A stretch of 64,000 bases of DNA from CAVOAK01 sp963664465 (GTDB lineage: Bacteria > Pseudomonadota > Alphaproteobacteria > UBA8366 > CAVOAK01): NCBI GenBank assembly GCA_963664465.2, contig CAXXSU010000015.1, forward strand, positions 567,286 through 631,285, in the 5' to 3' direction. Below are positions 9,564-18,777 of the stretch, in pieces. The notes below the pieces were generated by a model that did no database searches, was not told the origin of the DNA, and was given only the letters and a program-made list of their open reading frames with translations. Both the position numbers and the translations under genes were made by a program. Position 1 is the stretch's first letter. Every line of letters begins with the position of its first letter.

Positions 9564-10316
9564 ATGGTTCATTTATCAGAAGCAGGACGCGAAATGGCCC
9601 CTCCCCAAATCGCCGCGCTCGCCTCGGCGGACTCCGCAGTCGCCAACGAACCGCACGCTCTGTCCAACATCGCCGCCAGCCTCGGTGCCGAAGTCAGGTC
9701 GGGCAAGAACCGCATTCTCCGTCTTCTGGTGCGGGCGCTCAATCGCCTCGCCGAGGCAGAGCAGGCGTTGGCCGACCGCGACGAGCAGATCGGCCATCTA
9801 CGGTCCTTGGCGATGACCGATAGCCTTACGGGCCTGATGAACCGCCGCGGTTTCGAGGACTACCTGCGGCGCGTCACCGCCTCCGCCGAGCGCTACGACG
9901 AACAAGGCGTTCTTGTCTACATCGACCTCGACGATTTCAAACCCATCAACGACGAGATCGGCCATGACGCTGGGGATGCGGTGCTCGGTTTTGTCGCCCG
10001 CTTTTTCACCGAGAACGTCCGCCTGACGGATACCGTCGCCCGCCTCGGCGGCGACGAATTCGCCATCCTGATGGTCCAGACGCCGGCCAAGGAAGGCGAG
10101 GAACGGGCGCGCGCGTTGCAGACCGCTCTCAACGCTTCGCACCTGACCTATAGCGGGTATGCCCTGCCGATTAGCGCGAGCATGGGTGTCGCCCCATTTG
10201 TTTCGGGAAGCGATAGCAAGGCCCTCGTGCGCCGCGCCGATTCGTCGATGTACCAGGACAAGGAACGCCGCCAGCGCAAAACCCGCGCTGCCTCCGGCCC
10301 TTTTCTTATCAGTTAG
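9564..10316 (+). CDS. GGDEF-domain diguanylate cyclase
   Basis: About 250 aa. An N-terminal helical and coiled-coil segment is followed by a GGDEF domain (TDSLTGLMNRRGF ... RLGGDEFAIL). An I-site RLTD lies five residues before GGDEF, so the enzyme is probably active and product-inhibited. No sensor or membrane segment is visible. The start is uncertain: 9,564 is preferred because gagg lies 4-8 nt upstream; 9,528 and 9,594 are alternatives. Confidence 0.85.
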   Translation: MVHLSEAGREMAPPQIAALASADSAVANEPHALSNIAASLGAEVRSGKNRILRLLVRALNRLAEAEQALADRDEQIGHLRSLAMTDSLTGLMNRRGFEDYLRRVTASAERYDEQGVLVYIDLDDFKPINDEIGHDAGDAVLGFVARFFTENVRLTDTVARLGGDEFAILMVQTPAKEGEERARALQTALNASHLTYSGYALPISASMGVAPFVSGSDSKALVRRADSSMYQDKERRQRKTRAASGPFLIS

Positions 10317-11170
10317 CCGTCCGCGAGGGCTCCGTAGAGGTCCGGCCGGCGGTCGCCAAAGACGCCCCATTTCGCACGCCGTTCCGCGATCGCGCCGAGG
10401 TCGAGTGCGACGACACGAAACGCCTCATCCCGCGGTCCAAGCTCCGCAACGATCGTACCGGCCTCGTCGGCAACGAACGAGCCGCCGTAGAACGTGATTT
10501 CACTGTTCCGGCCGGCCTCGACGCCGATGCGATTGGCCGCCGCCACCGGCACGACGTTGGCCGCGGCATGTCCTTGCATGACGTGCTGCCACGCCGGTTT
10601 TGAATCGAGGGCCGGGTCGGACGGCTCACTGCCGATCGCCGACGGATAGAGAAGGACTCCGGCCCCGGCCAGTGCGAGAACCCGCGCCGCCTCCGGAAAC
10701 CATTGGTCCCAGCACGCGGCGACGCCGATCGGGCCGAACCGCGTCGGCCATACCTTGAACCCGCCATCGCCTGGCGAAAAATAGTGCGTCTCCTGGTAAC
10801 CGGGGCTGTGCGGAATGTGCGATTTACGGTAGATGCCGAGGCGTCCGCCATCTCTGTCTATGACCGCGATAGAGTTGAAGTAAGCATCGCCGGCGCGCTC
10901 GAAAAAACTCACCGGCAGGACGACGCCAAGCTCACTGGCGAGGGCCGACATGCGTGCGAGTGTCGGATGAGACCGGGCGGGCGCGGCAAGCGAAAACGCC
11001 TCGCTCCCCACATTCTGGCAAAAGTAGATACTGTCAAATAGCTCGGGCAGGAGTACGACCTGGGCGCCGGCGGCGGCAGCGCCCCGGACCAGCGCCTCGG
11101 CGCGCTCGAGGTTGTCGGCGCGGTCCGACCCGCAGGCCATTTGGGCGACTGCCAAAAACATTGTTGTCAT
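10313..11170 (-). CDS. aguB: N-carbamoylputrescine amidase
   Basis: 285 aa nitrilase-superfamily protein that converts N-carbamoylputrescine to putrescine, CO2 and ammonia. The catalytic triad is visible as E43 (LLPELF), K116 (YRKSHIP) and C153 (ACWDQWFPE). The motifs FYGGSFVAD and RRPDLYG are typical of AguB. The ATG overlaps the stop of aguA by 4 nt (ATGA), so the two are translationally coupled. Confidence 0.92.
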   Translation of the reverse strand: MTTMFLAVAQMACGSDRADNLERAEALVRGAAAAGAQVVLLPELFDSIYFCQNVGSEAFSLAAPARSHPTLARMSALASELGVVLPVSFFERAGDAYFNSIAVIDRDGGRLGIYRKSHIPHSPGYQETHYFSPGDGGFKVWPTRFGPIGVAACWDQWFPEAARVLALAGAGVLLYPSAIGSEPSDPALDSKPAWQHVMQGHAAANVVPVAAANRIGVEAGRNSEITFYGGSFVADEAGTIVAELGPRDEAFRVVALDLGAIAERRAKWGVFGDRRPDLYGALADG

Positions 11171-12210
11171 GAGCGCTCAGCCCGGCGGGCGGCCGGCTCT
11201 TGCAGGGTCGCGCAATGAATGGCGCCGCCGCCGTAGGCAATATCCTGTGACGCGGCCTGCTCGATACGGCGCTTTGGGAAAGCGTCGGCGATTATTGCCG
11301 CTGCACGGGAATCGGCGGGATCGTCGAACGACGGAACGATGACCGCTCCGTTCGCGACGTAGAAGTTAGCGTAGGACTGCGGCAGAAGGCGCCCGTCCAT
11401 CAGGCAAGGCGCCGGGCGCGGCAGCAGGCGAACGTCGAGCGGCCGCGCGGCCGCATCGGTTGCGGCGCGCAGGCGTTCCAGATTCTCGGACAGGGTCTCG
11501 AAGTCGTCCTCCCCCGGCTCCCCGGGCGATACGGCGAGAACGATTGCCGGGCCGGCGAAACGCGCAATGTTGTCGACATGCCCCTCGGTCTCATCGCTCT
11601 CAAGCCCTCCCGCAAGCCAGATCACCTGGCGAATTTCGAGGAGTTCGCGCAGAACTTCCGTCATGCGGGTGCGGGTGTATCCCGGGTTGCGGTTCGGGTT
11701 GAGCGCGCATTGCTCGGTTATCAGAAGTGTCCCCGCGCCGTCACTACAAAACGCACCACCTTCGAGAACCACCGGCGCGGGCCGCGCCTCAAGGCCCAGG
11801 CGCTTCAACAAGCCGTCAGCCAAGGCGGCGTCGCTGTCATAGGGCGTGTACTTTTCGCCCCAACCGTTGAAGCGCCAAACGACGCCGATACGGCCACCCG
11901 CACCATTGACGAGGATAGTCGGCCCGGTGTCGCGAACCCATGAATCATCGATCGCGAAGGGCAGTACGTCGACACCGGCGCCGCACAGAACGGACGCATC
12001 CGCAACGTCCGCCTCCCTGGCGATCATGGTCACGGGTTCGTACCGCGAAAGCACCCGGGCGAGGCCGGCATAGGCCCGCCTGGCGGCTCCGATGCGGTCG
12101 AGCCACAGCTCCTCCCGGCGCGGCCAAGCCATCCAACATCGAGTGTGCGGAGACCACTCCGCGGGCAAAGCGAACTCAGCGCCATCCGGCGGCGGTGCAG
12201 CGCCTGGCAT
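11167..12210 (-). CDS. aguA: Agmatine deiminase
   Basis: 347 aa, porphyromonas-type peptidylarginine-deiminase fold. It converts agmatine to N-carbamoylputrescine, the step before AguB. Visible motifs are DDSWVRDTGP, FNGWGEKY, EGGAFCSDG, GHVDNIARF, and the C-terminal GGGAIHCATLQ with catalytic C333. It forms an operon with aguB; a cyclase gene ends 15 nt upstream of its start. Confidence 0.93.
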   Translation of the reverse strand: MPGAAPPPDGAEFALPAEWSPHTRCWMAWPRREELWLDRIGAARRAYAGLARVLSRYEPVTMIAREADVADASVLCGAGVDVLPFAIDDSWVRDTGPTILVNGAGGRIGVVWRFNGWGEKYTPYDSDAALADGLLKRLGLEARPAPVVLEGGAFCSDGAGTLLITEQCALNPNRNPGYTRTRMTEVLRELLEIRQVIWLAGGLESDETEGHVDNIARFAGPAIVLAVSPGEPGEDDFETLSENLERLRAATDAAARPLDVRLLPRPAPCLMDGRLLPQSYANFYVANGAVIVPSFDDPADSRAAAIIADAFPKRRIEQAASQDIAYGGGAIHCATLQEPAARRAERS

Positions 12211-12225
12211 GGTTGTTGTGGCCGG

Positions 12226-13446
12226 CTAGGACGCCGCGCGCGCCACATCTTCCTCGGTGACCAGCGTGAACAACTCCTGCGGCCGTTTGACCCCGCGCAG
12301 TGCATAGCGGCCCAACGAAACCAACCGATCCGTGCAATGGTCGGCGGCCGCCGCGAAGGTGGCGGAAACAACGACCGTTTGCTCAAGAGTGCGGCACATC
12401 TGCTCGATCCGCGCTATCTCGTTCACCGCCGGTCCGACGACGGTAAAGTCCAGGCGCTCGCGGGTACCGATGTTGCCGTACATGACGTCGCCAAGGTGTA
12501 GGGCAAGATAAAAATCGCTCGCCACCCGGCCTTCCGCCCTACGCTTCTCGTTCAAGGCCCCGACCCGCTCAAGCGCGTCGTCGGCGGCGTCGAGGGCAAG
12601 GCGGCATACGTCGGCACCCTCCTCGACCGGGAAGATCGCGAGAAAACCGTCGCCCATGAACTTGAGAACCTGGCCGCCCCTGTCGTGCACGGGGTCGGCG
12701 AAGCATTCGAAATAGTCGTTGAGGAAGGCGATGAGGTCCTCCCCGGACATCGACTCGGCGGTCTTTGTGAAACCGCGGATATCGCAATACCACAGCGCCG
12801 CCCGAATCGTTTCCACCGAACCGCGAACAATATCGCCCCGCAACACCCGCCGGCCCGCATCGCGCCCGAGGTAGGTTTCCATAAGAACCTTGGCGATGCG
12901 GAAGTTCGTCGACGCCTTGACGGCCAGTGCCAGCACCGGAAGTAGGTTTTCGAGCGCACCCATCTGCACGTCGGTGAAGCCGCCGGGGCCGGTGATCGTC
13001 CACGATGACAACAGGCCGTCCACCGGGCCAAATTTGTCTTCGCCTTCAAAGGCCGTCGCCACCGCGAGGTAGTCTGTGGCGCCACGCTCGCGAAAGCCAT
13101 CAAGCAGAGGGAACCCGGTCGTCTCGTTGCCATCAAGACGCACCCGCATCCTGGGGTACGATTCTTTCATCAGATGGTAGTACGGGCTTAGCTTAAAGTT
13201 CTCGCCGGCCCGCTCGACGTTGCGCTCCCAGCTCGAACGGTCGACCCCCTGCCCCTCATACCAGTGGATCGAAAACGCCTGGAACACCGGATGAAGCGTG
13301 CGCTGGGTTATGTTGCCACGCATCAGCGGCAGGCCGGCCTCAATGAGGCGCGCGCAAAACCCGTCCAGGAGATCGGCGGAATCGGTACCGCGCAGCGCCT
13401 CGGCGACAACCCACTGTGCGATTCCGATGATATTCCTATCTTCCAT
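12226..13446 (-). CDS. Class III adenylate/guanylate cyclase
   Basis: 406 aa from MEDRNIIGIAQW; the 39-residue upstream extension is unlikely. The N-terminal half (about residues 1-200) is a soluble sensor-like region without membrane segments. The C-terminal half is a cyclase homology domain with the metal site WYCDIRGFT and the FMGDGFLAIFP and VVGPAVNEIARI motifs. Substrate (ATP or GTP) cannot be assigned safely. It lies directly upstream of aguA-aguB in the same direction and may be co-transcribed with them. Confidence 0.85.
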   Translation of the reverse strand: MEDRNIIGIAQWVVAEALRGTDSADLLDGFCARLIEAGLPLMRGNITQRTLHPVFQAFSIHWYEGQGVDRSSWERNVERAGENFKLSPYYHLMKESYPRMRVRLDGNETTGFPLLDGFRERGATDYLAVATAFEGEDKFGPVDGLLSSWTITGPGGFTDVQMGALENLLPVLALAVKASTNFRIAKVLMETYLGRDAGRRVLRGDIVRGSVETIRAALWYCDIRGFTKTAESMSGEDLIAFLNDYFECFADPVHDRGGQVLKFMGDGFLAIFPVEEGADVCRLALDAADDALERVGALNEKRRAEGRVASDFYLALHLGDVMYGNIGTRERLDFTVVGPAVNEIARIEQMCRTLEQTVVVSATFAAAADHCTDRLVSLGRYALRGVKRPQELFTLVTEEDVARAAS

Positions 13447-13623
13447 GTGCCTAATTTCGAGGAAGGTTGGGGGTGGCCGCGGGCCCAAGCGGTCCGGGGA
13501 TATATAGGGTCGCGCGAAGGTAGCGTCCAGGCCATGCCAGGCAACCGAAGAAGAAACGCCCATTGAAATGCGCTCCCAGGGAATTTCCGGTCCAAATCTG
13601 TTCTCGCCTCCTAGGTCCGCTCA

Positions 13624-14223
13624 TCAGTTTGACGTTCTTTCGGCCACGAAGATTCGCCGCGCCAATGATTTGAGCGTCTCGATATATCTCTCCTGCGGCC
13701 AACCGCATTCGATTGTCAGCTGTTCCCAATTGCGGACCGACAACATCGTCCAAAGAACGTCAGTTGCCTGAGCTGGTGGATAGGCGGGCGAAAGCATGTT
13801 GTCGCTGTTCAGTGCGCGAATCGCTGCTTCGCAGCCTTGCCGCATGTCCCGCATCCGGTCGTCCCACGCCTTCGCTGCCGCTTCGTCGGTGTCCTTCATG
13901 GCCAGAAGCGCTTCGGCGATGACATAGATTTCAGGGATGTAACTGCCCCAGGCCTCGATAAAAGCGTCAAGACGTTCGATTCCGCTCCGCGCTGCGCGGC
14001 TCGGGATGAGTCGTTCTTCGACTCCTTTCACCTCATCAAGATAGTACGTCGTCGCAATCAGAAGCTCCGCCCTTGTCCTGAAATGAAGATAGAGCGCCTG
14101 CCGGGTAATTCCTGCCCGTTTGGCGATATCGATCATTCGCACGCCCTTGCCCCGGCTCGCTTCCAGCAGCGTCAGGGCCGCGTTCAGAATTCGATTTCGC
14201 GTTTCAAGATTATTACTTGACAT
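13624..14223 (-). CDS. TetR-family transcriptional repressor
   Basis: 199 aa from MSSNNLETRN. The N-terminal HTH (about residues 10-55: ILNAALTLLE, IAKRAGITRQALYLHFRT) is typical TetR. The C-terminal ligand domain is unassigned. It is divergent from a NAD(P)-binding protein gene and a DUF1772 gene. Two perfect palindromes with the same core lie in the gap, one overlapping its own start codon, so autoregulation and control of the divergent genes are likely. Confidence 0.88.
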   Translation of the reverse strand: MSSNNLETRNRILNAALTLLEASRGKGVRMIDIAKRAGITRQALYLHFRTRAELLIATTYYLDEVKGVEERLIPSRAARSGIERLDAFIEAWGSYIPEIYVIAEALLAMKDTDEAAAKAWDDRMRDMRQGCEAAIRALNSDNMLSPAYPPAQATDVLWTMLSVRNWEQLTIECGWPQERYIETLKSLARRIFVAERTSN

Positions 14224-14233
14224 GCTGTCAAGT
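14215..14233. promoter_or_regulatory. Palindromic operator 1, probable TetR site
   Basis: Perfect inverted repeat ACTTGACATGCTGTCAAGT with 8-bp arms and a 3-nt centre. It overlaps the start codon of the tetR gene. It shares the core TTGACA-N3-TGTCAA with operator 2, whose centre is 26 bp away. Confidence 0.75.
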
Positions 14234-14240
14234 AGCACCC

Positions 14241-14259
14241 GCTTGACACAGTGTCAAGC
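14241..14259. promoter_or_regulatory. Palindromic operator 2, probable TetR site
   Basis: Perfect inverted repeat GCTTGACACAGTGTCAAGC with 9-bp arms around one base. It lies 17 nt before the ATG of the divergent NAD(P)-binding gene. TTGACA in each arm could also serve as a -35 box, which would let repressor and polymerase compete. Confidence 0.75.
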
Positions 14260-14275
14260 TAACAAGGAGCTGGAA

Positions 14276-14895
14276 ATGAAGTTAATTATCTTTGGAGCGA
14301 CAGGAACGATCGGCCGCTGGTCGATCAAGCTCTTTCGCAAAGCCATCGGGTGACCGCGTTCGCCCGCAAACCTTTAGCGCTAAGATTGGATCATCAGGAT
14401 CTCACCCGCCAAGCCGGAGACGTTCTCGACCAGGGCGCGGTCGCGGACGCCGTACAGGGCCACGATGCGGCGTTGATCGTCGTCGGATCGGGGCGCAAGG
14501 GAACGGTCCGCTCGGTCGGTACTAGACATGTCGTTGATGCGATGGAGCGTCATGGCGTTCGCAGGCTTGTGTGTCTGACCACGCTCGGGTCCGGCGACAG
14601 CCGCGCCCTTCTCAACTATTTCTGGAAACGCATCATGTTCGGGCTCTTGTTGAGAGAAGCCTATGCCGATCACGAGGGGCAGGAAGCGTGCCTAAAACAG
14701 AGCGACCTTGACTGGATCATTGTCCGTCCCGGGGCGTTCAACGATGGGCCTATTACCGGCACCCTAAAGCACGGCTTTCCGCCAACGGAAAAGAATCTCA
14801 AACTCAAGGTTTCGCGAGCCGATGTCGCCGATTTCATGTTGCAGCAACTTACCAACGACACGTATCTGCGCAAATCACCCAGCCTATCTTACTAA
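14276..14895 (+). pseudogene. NAD(P)H-binding oxidoreductase (atypical SDR), frameshifted near the N-terminus
   Basis: A good start (aaggag, 7 nt, ATG) opens MKLIIFGATGTIGR, the GATGxxG dinucleotide-binding motif. The correct continuation VDQALSQSHRVTAFARKP is in another frame. The switch is at about 14,314-14,320 and would be repaired by one extra base (cgc-ctg instead of cgctg). The second frame then runs intact to 14,895 through a NmrA/BLVRB-like NAD(P)-binding fold (LIVVGSG, WIIVRPGAFNDGP). It is the first gene behind the TetR operators and is followed 35 nt later by a DUF1772 gene. Confidence 0.8.
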
Positions 14896-14930
14896 CTCCC
14901 GAGAACTAGAGAATACTATGGAGGATCAAA

Positions 14931-15460
14931 ATGACGCCAACTTGGTTTTTTGTTGTATGCGAAATCTCTGTTATTGCCTGCGGGCTGGTTTCAGGCGTCT
15001 TTCTGACGTTTTCGGATTTCGTTATGAGATCGCTGGATGGAGCAAAAACCGCCGCTGGAGTTGAAGTCATGCAGGTCATTAATCGCGAAGTTCTCAGATC
15101 GGTATTTATGTTTCTGCTTTTTGGGCATGTCCGCGCTCTCGCCTTTTCTAATCGGCTACGCTTACTTTCGCGTTGAAGGTTCGGCGCGTTGAAGGTTCCG
15201 CGTCTGCCTTGATCATGATTGGCGGCGCTATCTATCTTGCCGGCGTGTTTGGTGTATCGCTTGTTTTCAATGTGCCGATGAACAACAGTCTTGATGCCAA
15301 GGAATACTCCGGTTCTGAAGCCGCTACTTACTGGACGAAGACCTATATGCCACACTGGACCTCTTGGACTTACGTTCGAGCAATCGCTTCTGCGGCATCG
15401 GCAATCTGCTATCTCATTGCTTGTGTATGGCTGGCTCAAGGGACGCTAGCAATTGGATAG
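14931..15460 (+). pseudogene. DUF1772 (anthrone-oxygenase-like) membrane protein, two frame lesions
   Basis: The start at 14,931 has a strong ggagg. The first frame gives MTPTWFFVVCEISVIACGL and RSVFMFLLFG. An extra G in the GGG at 15,123-15,125 then shifts the frame. The sequence continues as MSAL.PFLIGYAYFRVEGSA in a second frame. A 16-bp tandem duplication (15,171-15,202) shifts it again into the frame that ends 15,460 (IMIGGAIYLAGVFGVSLVFNV). Removing one G and one 16-bp unit restores a full-length protein of about 170 aa with several membrane segments. It is probably co-regulated with the upstream oxidoreductase by TetR. Confidence 0.75.
15171..15202 (+). repeat. 16-bp tandem duplication inside the DUF1772 gene
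   Basis: Two adjacent copies, cgttgaaggttcggcg and cgttgaaggttccgcg, match at 15 of 16 bases. Because 16 is not a multiple of three, the duplication breaks the reading frame. Confidence 0.9.
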
Positions 15461-15600
15461 GTGACGGGTTGTCGTCCGATCTGATCTAGTCCGGCGACGG
15501 CACTTGGCCGCCCGACGCCGAGCGGTCTATGCTCCGCCGGGCGCGCTGGCCACCGCCAGCCCGAACTTATCTTTCCGAAGCAATAACGGAGGACCGCGCC

Positions 15601-16068
15601 ATGGCTGAAACCGCCGAGGATCGCCTGAAGGAACTGGGGATCACCCTGCCACCCGTGGCCACCCCACAGGGCAACTATGTCCCGTATGTTGTGACAGGGA
15701 ATCTCGTGTACATCGCCGGGCAGGGCGCGATGACCGCCGACGGCATCAAGTATGCGGGCCGCGTGGGCGGCGACGTGTCGCTGGAGGATGCGCAAGAATC
15801 GGCACGCTTGTGTGCAATCAACATCATCGCCATCGTCAAGGACGCCTGTGGCGGCGATCTGGGACGCGTGATTCAGTGCGTAAAGCTGGGCGGGTTCGTC
15901 AATTGCGCCGCCGATTTCACGGATCATCCCAAGGTCGTCAACGGCGCATCCGACCTTATGGTCGCGGTGTTCGGTGATCGTGGGCGCCACGCCCGCTTCG
16001 CCGTTGGCGCGCCGTCGCTCCCCCTTGGCTTCTCGGTCGAAGTCGACGCGGTCTTCGAGATCGGCTAG
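15601..16068 (+). CDS. RidA-family (YjgF/YER057c/UK114) protein
   Basis: 155 aa starting MAETAEDRLKEL, with a Shine-Dalgarno cggagga. It belongs to the longer RidA subgroup (GITLPP...GNYVPYVVTGNLVYIAGQG; C-terminal GAPSLPLGFSVEVDAVFEI). RidA proteins deaminate reactive enamine/imine intermediates. The conserved Arg of true RidA is not obvious in the C-terminal part (DRGRHARFAVGAPSLP), so deaminase activity is not certain. It is followed by the FemAB-like gene in the same direction. Confidence 0.85.
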   Translation: MAETAEDRLKELGITLPPVATPQGNYVPYVVTGNLVYIAGQGAMTADGIKYAGRVGGDVSLEDAQESARLCAINIIAIVKDACGGDLGRVIQCVKLGGFVNCAADFTDHPKVVNGASDLMVAVFGDRGRHARFAVGAPSLPLGFSVEVDAVFEIG

Positions 16069-16102
16069 CTCGGTCGTCGACTGGATCGGCACGGGCCCAG
16101 GT

Positions 16103-17272
16103 ATGGGTGACATCGAAAAACCCTCGGTGACCATCAAGGTGGTCGGCAGCATGTCGGCGATCGACGCCGGCGGCTGGGACGCCTGCGCCGGCCCCGACAA
16201 CCCGTTCGTGCGCCACGCCTTTCTCGAGGCGCTGGAGGAGAGCGGATCCGCCACGGCAAAGACCGGCTGGGCGCCCTATCACCTGGTCCTGGAAGGCGCT
16301 GACGGGCGCCTCGTTGGCGCCGCGCCGATGTATGTCAAGGGCCACTCCCAGGGCGAGTACATCTTCGATCATGCCTGGGCCCACGCCTACGAACAGGCAG
16401 GGGGCAGCTATTATCCGAAACTGCTGATTGCCGTGCCGTTTACGCCAGCCACCGGCCCGCGCCTTCTCGTCCGTCCCGACCAGGACCGCACGCAGGTGGA
16501 GGCGAACCTGTTGGCTGGTGCGTTGGAAGCGGCGCGCCAGACCAAGGTATCGTCGCTCAATATCAATTTTCCGACCGAGCGCGAGTGGCGGCGCCTGGGC
16601 GAGGCCGGTTTTCTCCAGCGAACCGGCGAGCAGTTCCACTGGTTGAACGCGGGCTACGAGACGTTCGACGATTTTCTCGCCGCGCTGTCCTCACGTAAGC
16701 GCAAAGCGATCCGCCGCGAACGGCGCGACGCCGCCGCCTCCGGCATCGAAATCGAAACGGTCACCGGCGGCGAGATTACCGAGGATCACTGGGACGCGTT
16801 CTTCCGGTTCTATCTGGACACGGGGAGCCGCAAGTGGGGCCGCCCGTACCTCACCCGCGAATTCTTCAGCATCATCGGCGAGACTATGCCCGAGGGCGTT
16901 GTCCTGATCATGGCGCGGCGCGGCGATCGCTATATTGCGGGCGCCCTCAACCTCGTTGGGTCCGACGCCTTGTTCGGGCGCTATTGGGGATGCGCCGAGG
17001 ATCATCCGTTTTTGCATTTCGAGGTTTGCTACTACCGGGCCATCGATTTTGCGATCGAACACGGGCTCGCGCGGGTCGAGGCCGGCGCCCAAGGTCCTCA
17101 TAAGCTGAGCCGCGGCTATCTGCCGACCCACACCTACAGCGCCCATTGGATTCGCGATAAGGGCTTTCGCGACGCCGTGTCCGACTACCTTGAGCGCGAG
17201 CGATCGCAGGTCAGCCATGACATCGACGTGCTCGATAGCTATTCGCCCTTTAAGAAGCAGGAGACCGCCTAG
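16103..17272 (+). CDS. FemAB/GNAT-like acyltransferase family protein (PF04339, DUF482)
   Basis: 389 aa from MGDIEKPSVTIKV. The tandem GNAT-like fold family is recognised by DNPFVRHAFLEALEESGS, the Tyr-rich APMYVKGHSQGEYIFDHAW, and the C-terminal GAQGPHKLSRGYLPTHTYSAHWI. The family is related to FemX/peptidogalycan-type aminoacyl transferases but its reaction is unknown. It follows ridA closely and precedes an MFS gene with a 38-nt gap, so the three may be co-transcribed. Confidence 0.8.
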   Translation: MGDIEKPSVTIKVVGSMSAIDAGGWDACAGPDNPFVRHAFLEALEESGSATAKTGWAPYHLVLEGADGRLVGAAPMYVKGHSQGEYIFDHAWAHAYEQAGGSYYPKLLIAVPFTPATGPRLLVRPDQDRTQVEANLLAGALEAARQTKVSSLNINFPTEREWRRLGEAGFLQRTGEQFHWLNAGYETFDDFLAALSSRKRKAIRRERRDAAASGIEIETVTGGEITEDHWDAFFRFYLDTGSRKWGRPYLTREFFSIIGETMPEGVVLIMARRGDRYIAGALNLVGSDALFGRYWGCAEDHPFLHFEVCYYRAIDFAIEHGLARVEAGAQGPHKLSRGYLPTHTYSAHWIRDKGFRDAVSDYLERERSQVSHDIDVLDSYSPFKKQETA

Positions 17273-17310
17273 CCGCATCCCGCCGGGGCTGCGGTAGGCG
17301 CAATCGGGCC

Positions 17311-18777
17311 GTGGCCCAGCATCCCGACACGTCCTATTCGTCCAAGCCCGGACCTTGGGGAGATCTGCTCCGTGACGGCCGCGGCGTCTACACGGTCTCC
17401 CTGTCGCTTGGCATCGCGCTCCATGCGACGGACACCTTCATCGTCTCCACGGTGATGCCGACTGTGATCGCCGATATTGGCGGCGCGGCGTTCTACGCCT
17501 GGGTGGTCATGCTCTATATGACCGCGTCAATTCTTGGTGCGGCGAGCGGCGGACCCGTCAAGCTGATGTTTGGCGCGCGCCGGGGTTACGCTGCCGCGGG
17601 CCTCGTGTTTCTCTTCGGGACCATCCTCAGCGCCTCGGCGCCGACTATGCCGGTGCTGTTGGCTGGCCGGTTGATCCAGGGCTTTGGCGCCGGCATGATC
17701 GTGGCGCAGAACGTCGCCCTCATCGGCGAGTTGTTCCCCGGCAACCTGCGGGTCCGCATGATCGCCGTGACATCGACCGTTTGGGCGGCGGCAGCGCTGT
17801 TCGGCCCCATGATCGGTGGCGTCTTCGCCCAGATCGGGTGGTGGCGCGGCGCTTTTTGGTTCGCCGTCCCGATCATCGTGTTCTTCACGGTTTCGGCCTG
17901 GCGCGCGATTCCCGATACGCGGCCCGCCCGCGACGTCGTGATAGCGCGTTTTCCGATTTGGCGGGTGGCCTTGCTGGGCATTGGCGTGCTTGCCATCGGC
18001 GCGACCGGCAACATCGAAGCGCTTGCCACACGGCTTGCCGCCTTCGCCTTCGGCTTGGCGCTGATCTGGCTGACCATCCGAATCGATCGAGGGGCTGAGA
18101 ACCGGGTGTTGCCGAGCCGCCCGTTTTCGCTAAGCGGGCCAGTCGGCACCGCCTATTGGGCCTTTCTGCTGATCGCCACGGCGCCCATGACGGTCGGGAT
18201 TTATCTGCCGCTCGCCTATCAAACCATCCACGGCCTATCGCCGCTGGCGGCGGGGTATCTGGGTGCGCTCCTGGCCCTTGCATGGTCTGTGGCCGCCCTG
18301 TTCACCGCGATGCTGCATGGCGGCGCCGTGCGCGCCGCTATGGTCGGCGGGCCGGCGCTCTCGGCAATCGGGCTCGCCGGGGTCGCGCTGACCATCACCG
18401 ACGCGCCGGTTTTGGTGATCGCAGCGTTCACGGTCGTCACCGGGACGGGCGTCGGGCTGTGCATGTCACACCTGATGTCCTGGACCATGGCGCTGGCGGC
18501 GCCGGGCGAGGAAAGCATCACCGCTTCGTCGATCCACACGATCCGCTCGCTCGGCATCGCGATTGGCGCCGCGGTAGCGGGCCTGATCGCCAATGGGGCG
18601 GGCCTGGGATCCGGTGTAACCACCGCCACGGTCGGAGCCGCGGTCTTCTGGGTGACGGGGGTTTTTACCTTGGCGCCAATCGGAGTCGTCGGCCTTGCCA
18701 TCTTGCTCATCTGGCATCGCACGAGGCACGCGGCGGCGGCGCAAGACGCGGCGCAAGCGGCAGCGCCCGGCGACTAG
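17311..18777 (+). CDS. MFS exporter, DHA2-like drug-transport family
   Basis: 488 aa, GTG start, about 12-14 hydrophobic segments. The motif ATDTFIVSTVMPTVIADIGG and the motif-A-like region after the second helix (GGPVKLMFGARRGY) place it in the DHA2-type proton-driven exporters. The substrate is unknown. It is the last gene before the accessory cluster. Confidence 0.85.
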   Translation: MAQHPDTSYSSKPGPWGDLLRDGRGVYTVSLSLGIALHATDTFIVSTVMPTVIADIGGAAFYAWVVMLYMTASILGAASGGPVKLMFGARRGYAAAGLVFLFGTILSASAPTMPVLLAGRLIQGFGAGMIVAQNVALIGELFPGNLRVRMIAVTSTVWAAAALFGPMIGGVFAQIGWWRGAFWFAVPIIVFFTVSAWRAIPDTRPARDVVIARFPIWRVALLGIGVLAIGATGNIEALATRLAAFAFGLALIWLTIRIDRGAENRVLPSRPFSLSGPVGTAYWAFLLIATAPMTVGIYLPLAYQTIHGLSPLAAGYLGALLALAWSVAALFTAMLHGGAVRAAMVGGPALSAIGLAGVALTITDAPVLVIAAFTVVTGTGVGLCMSHLMSWTMALAAPGEESITASSIHTIRSLGIAIGAAVAGLIANGAGLGSGVTTATVGAAVFWVTGVFTLAPIGVVGLAILLIWHRTRHAAAAQDAAQAAAPGD

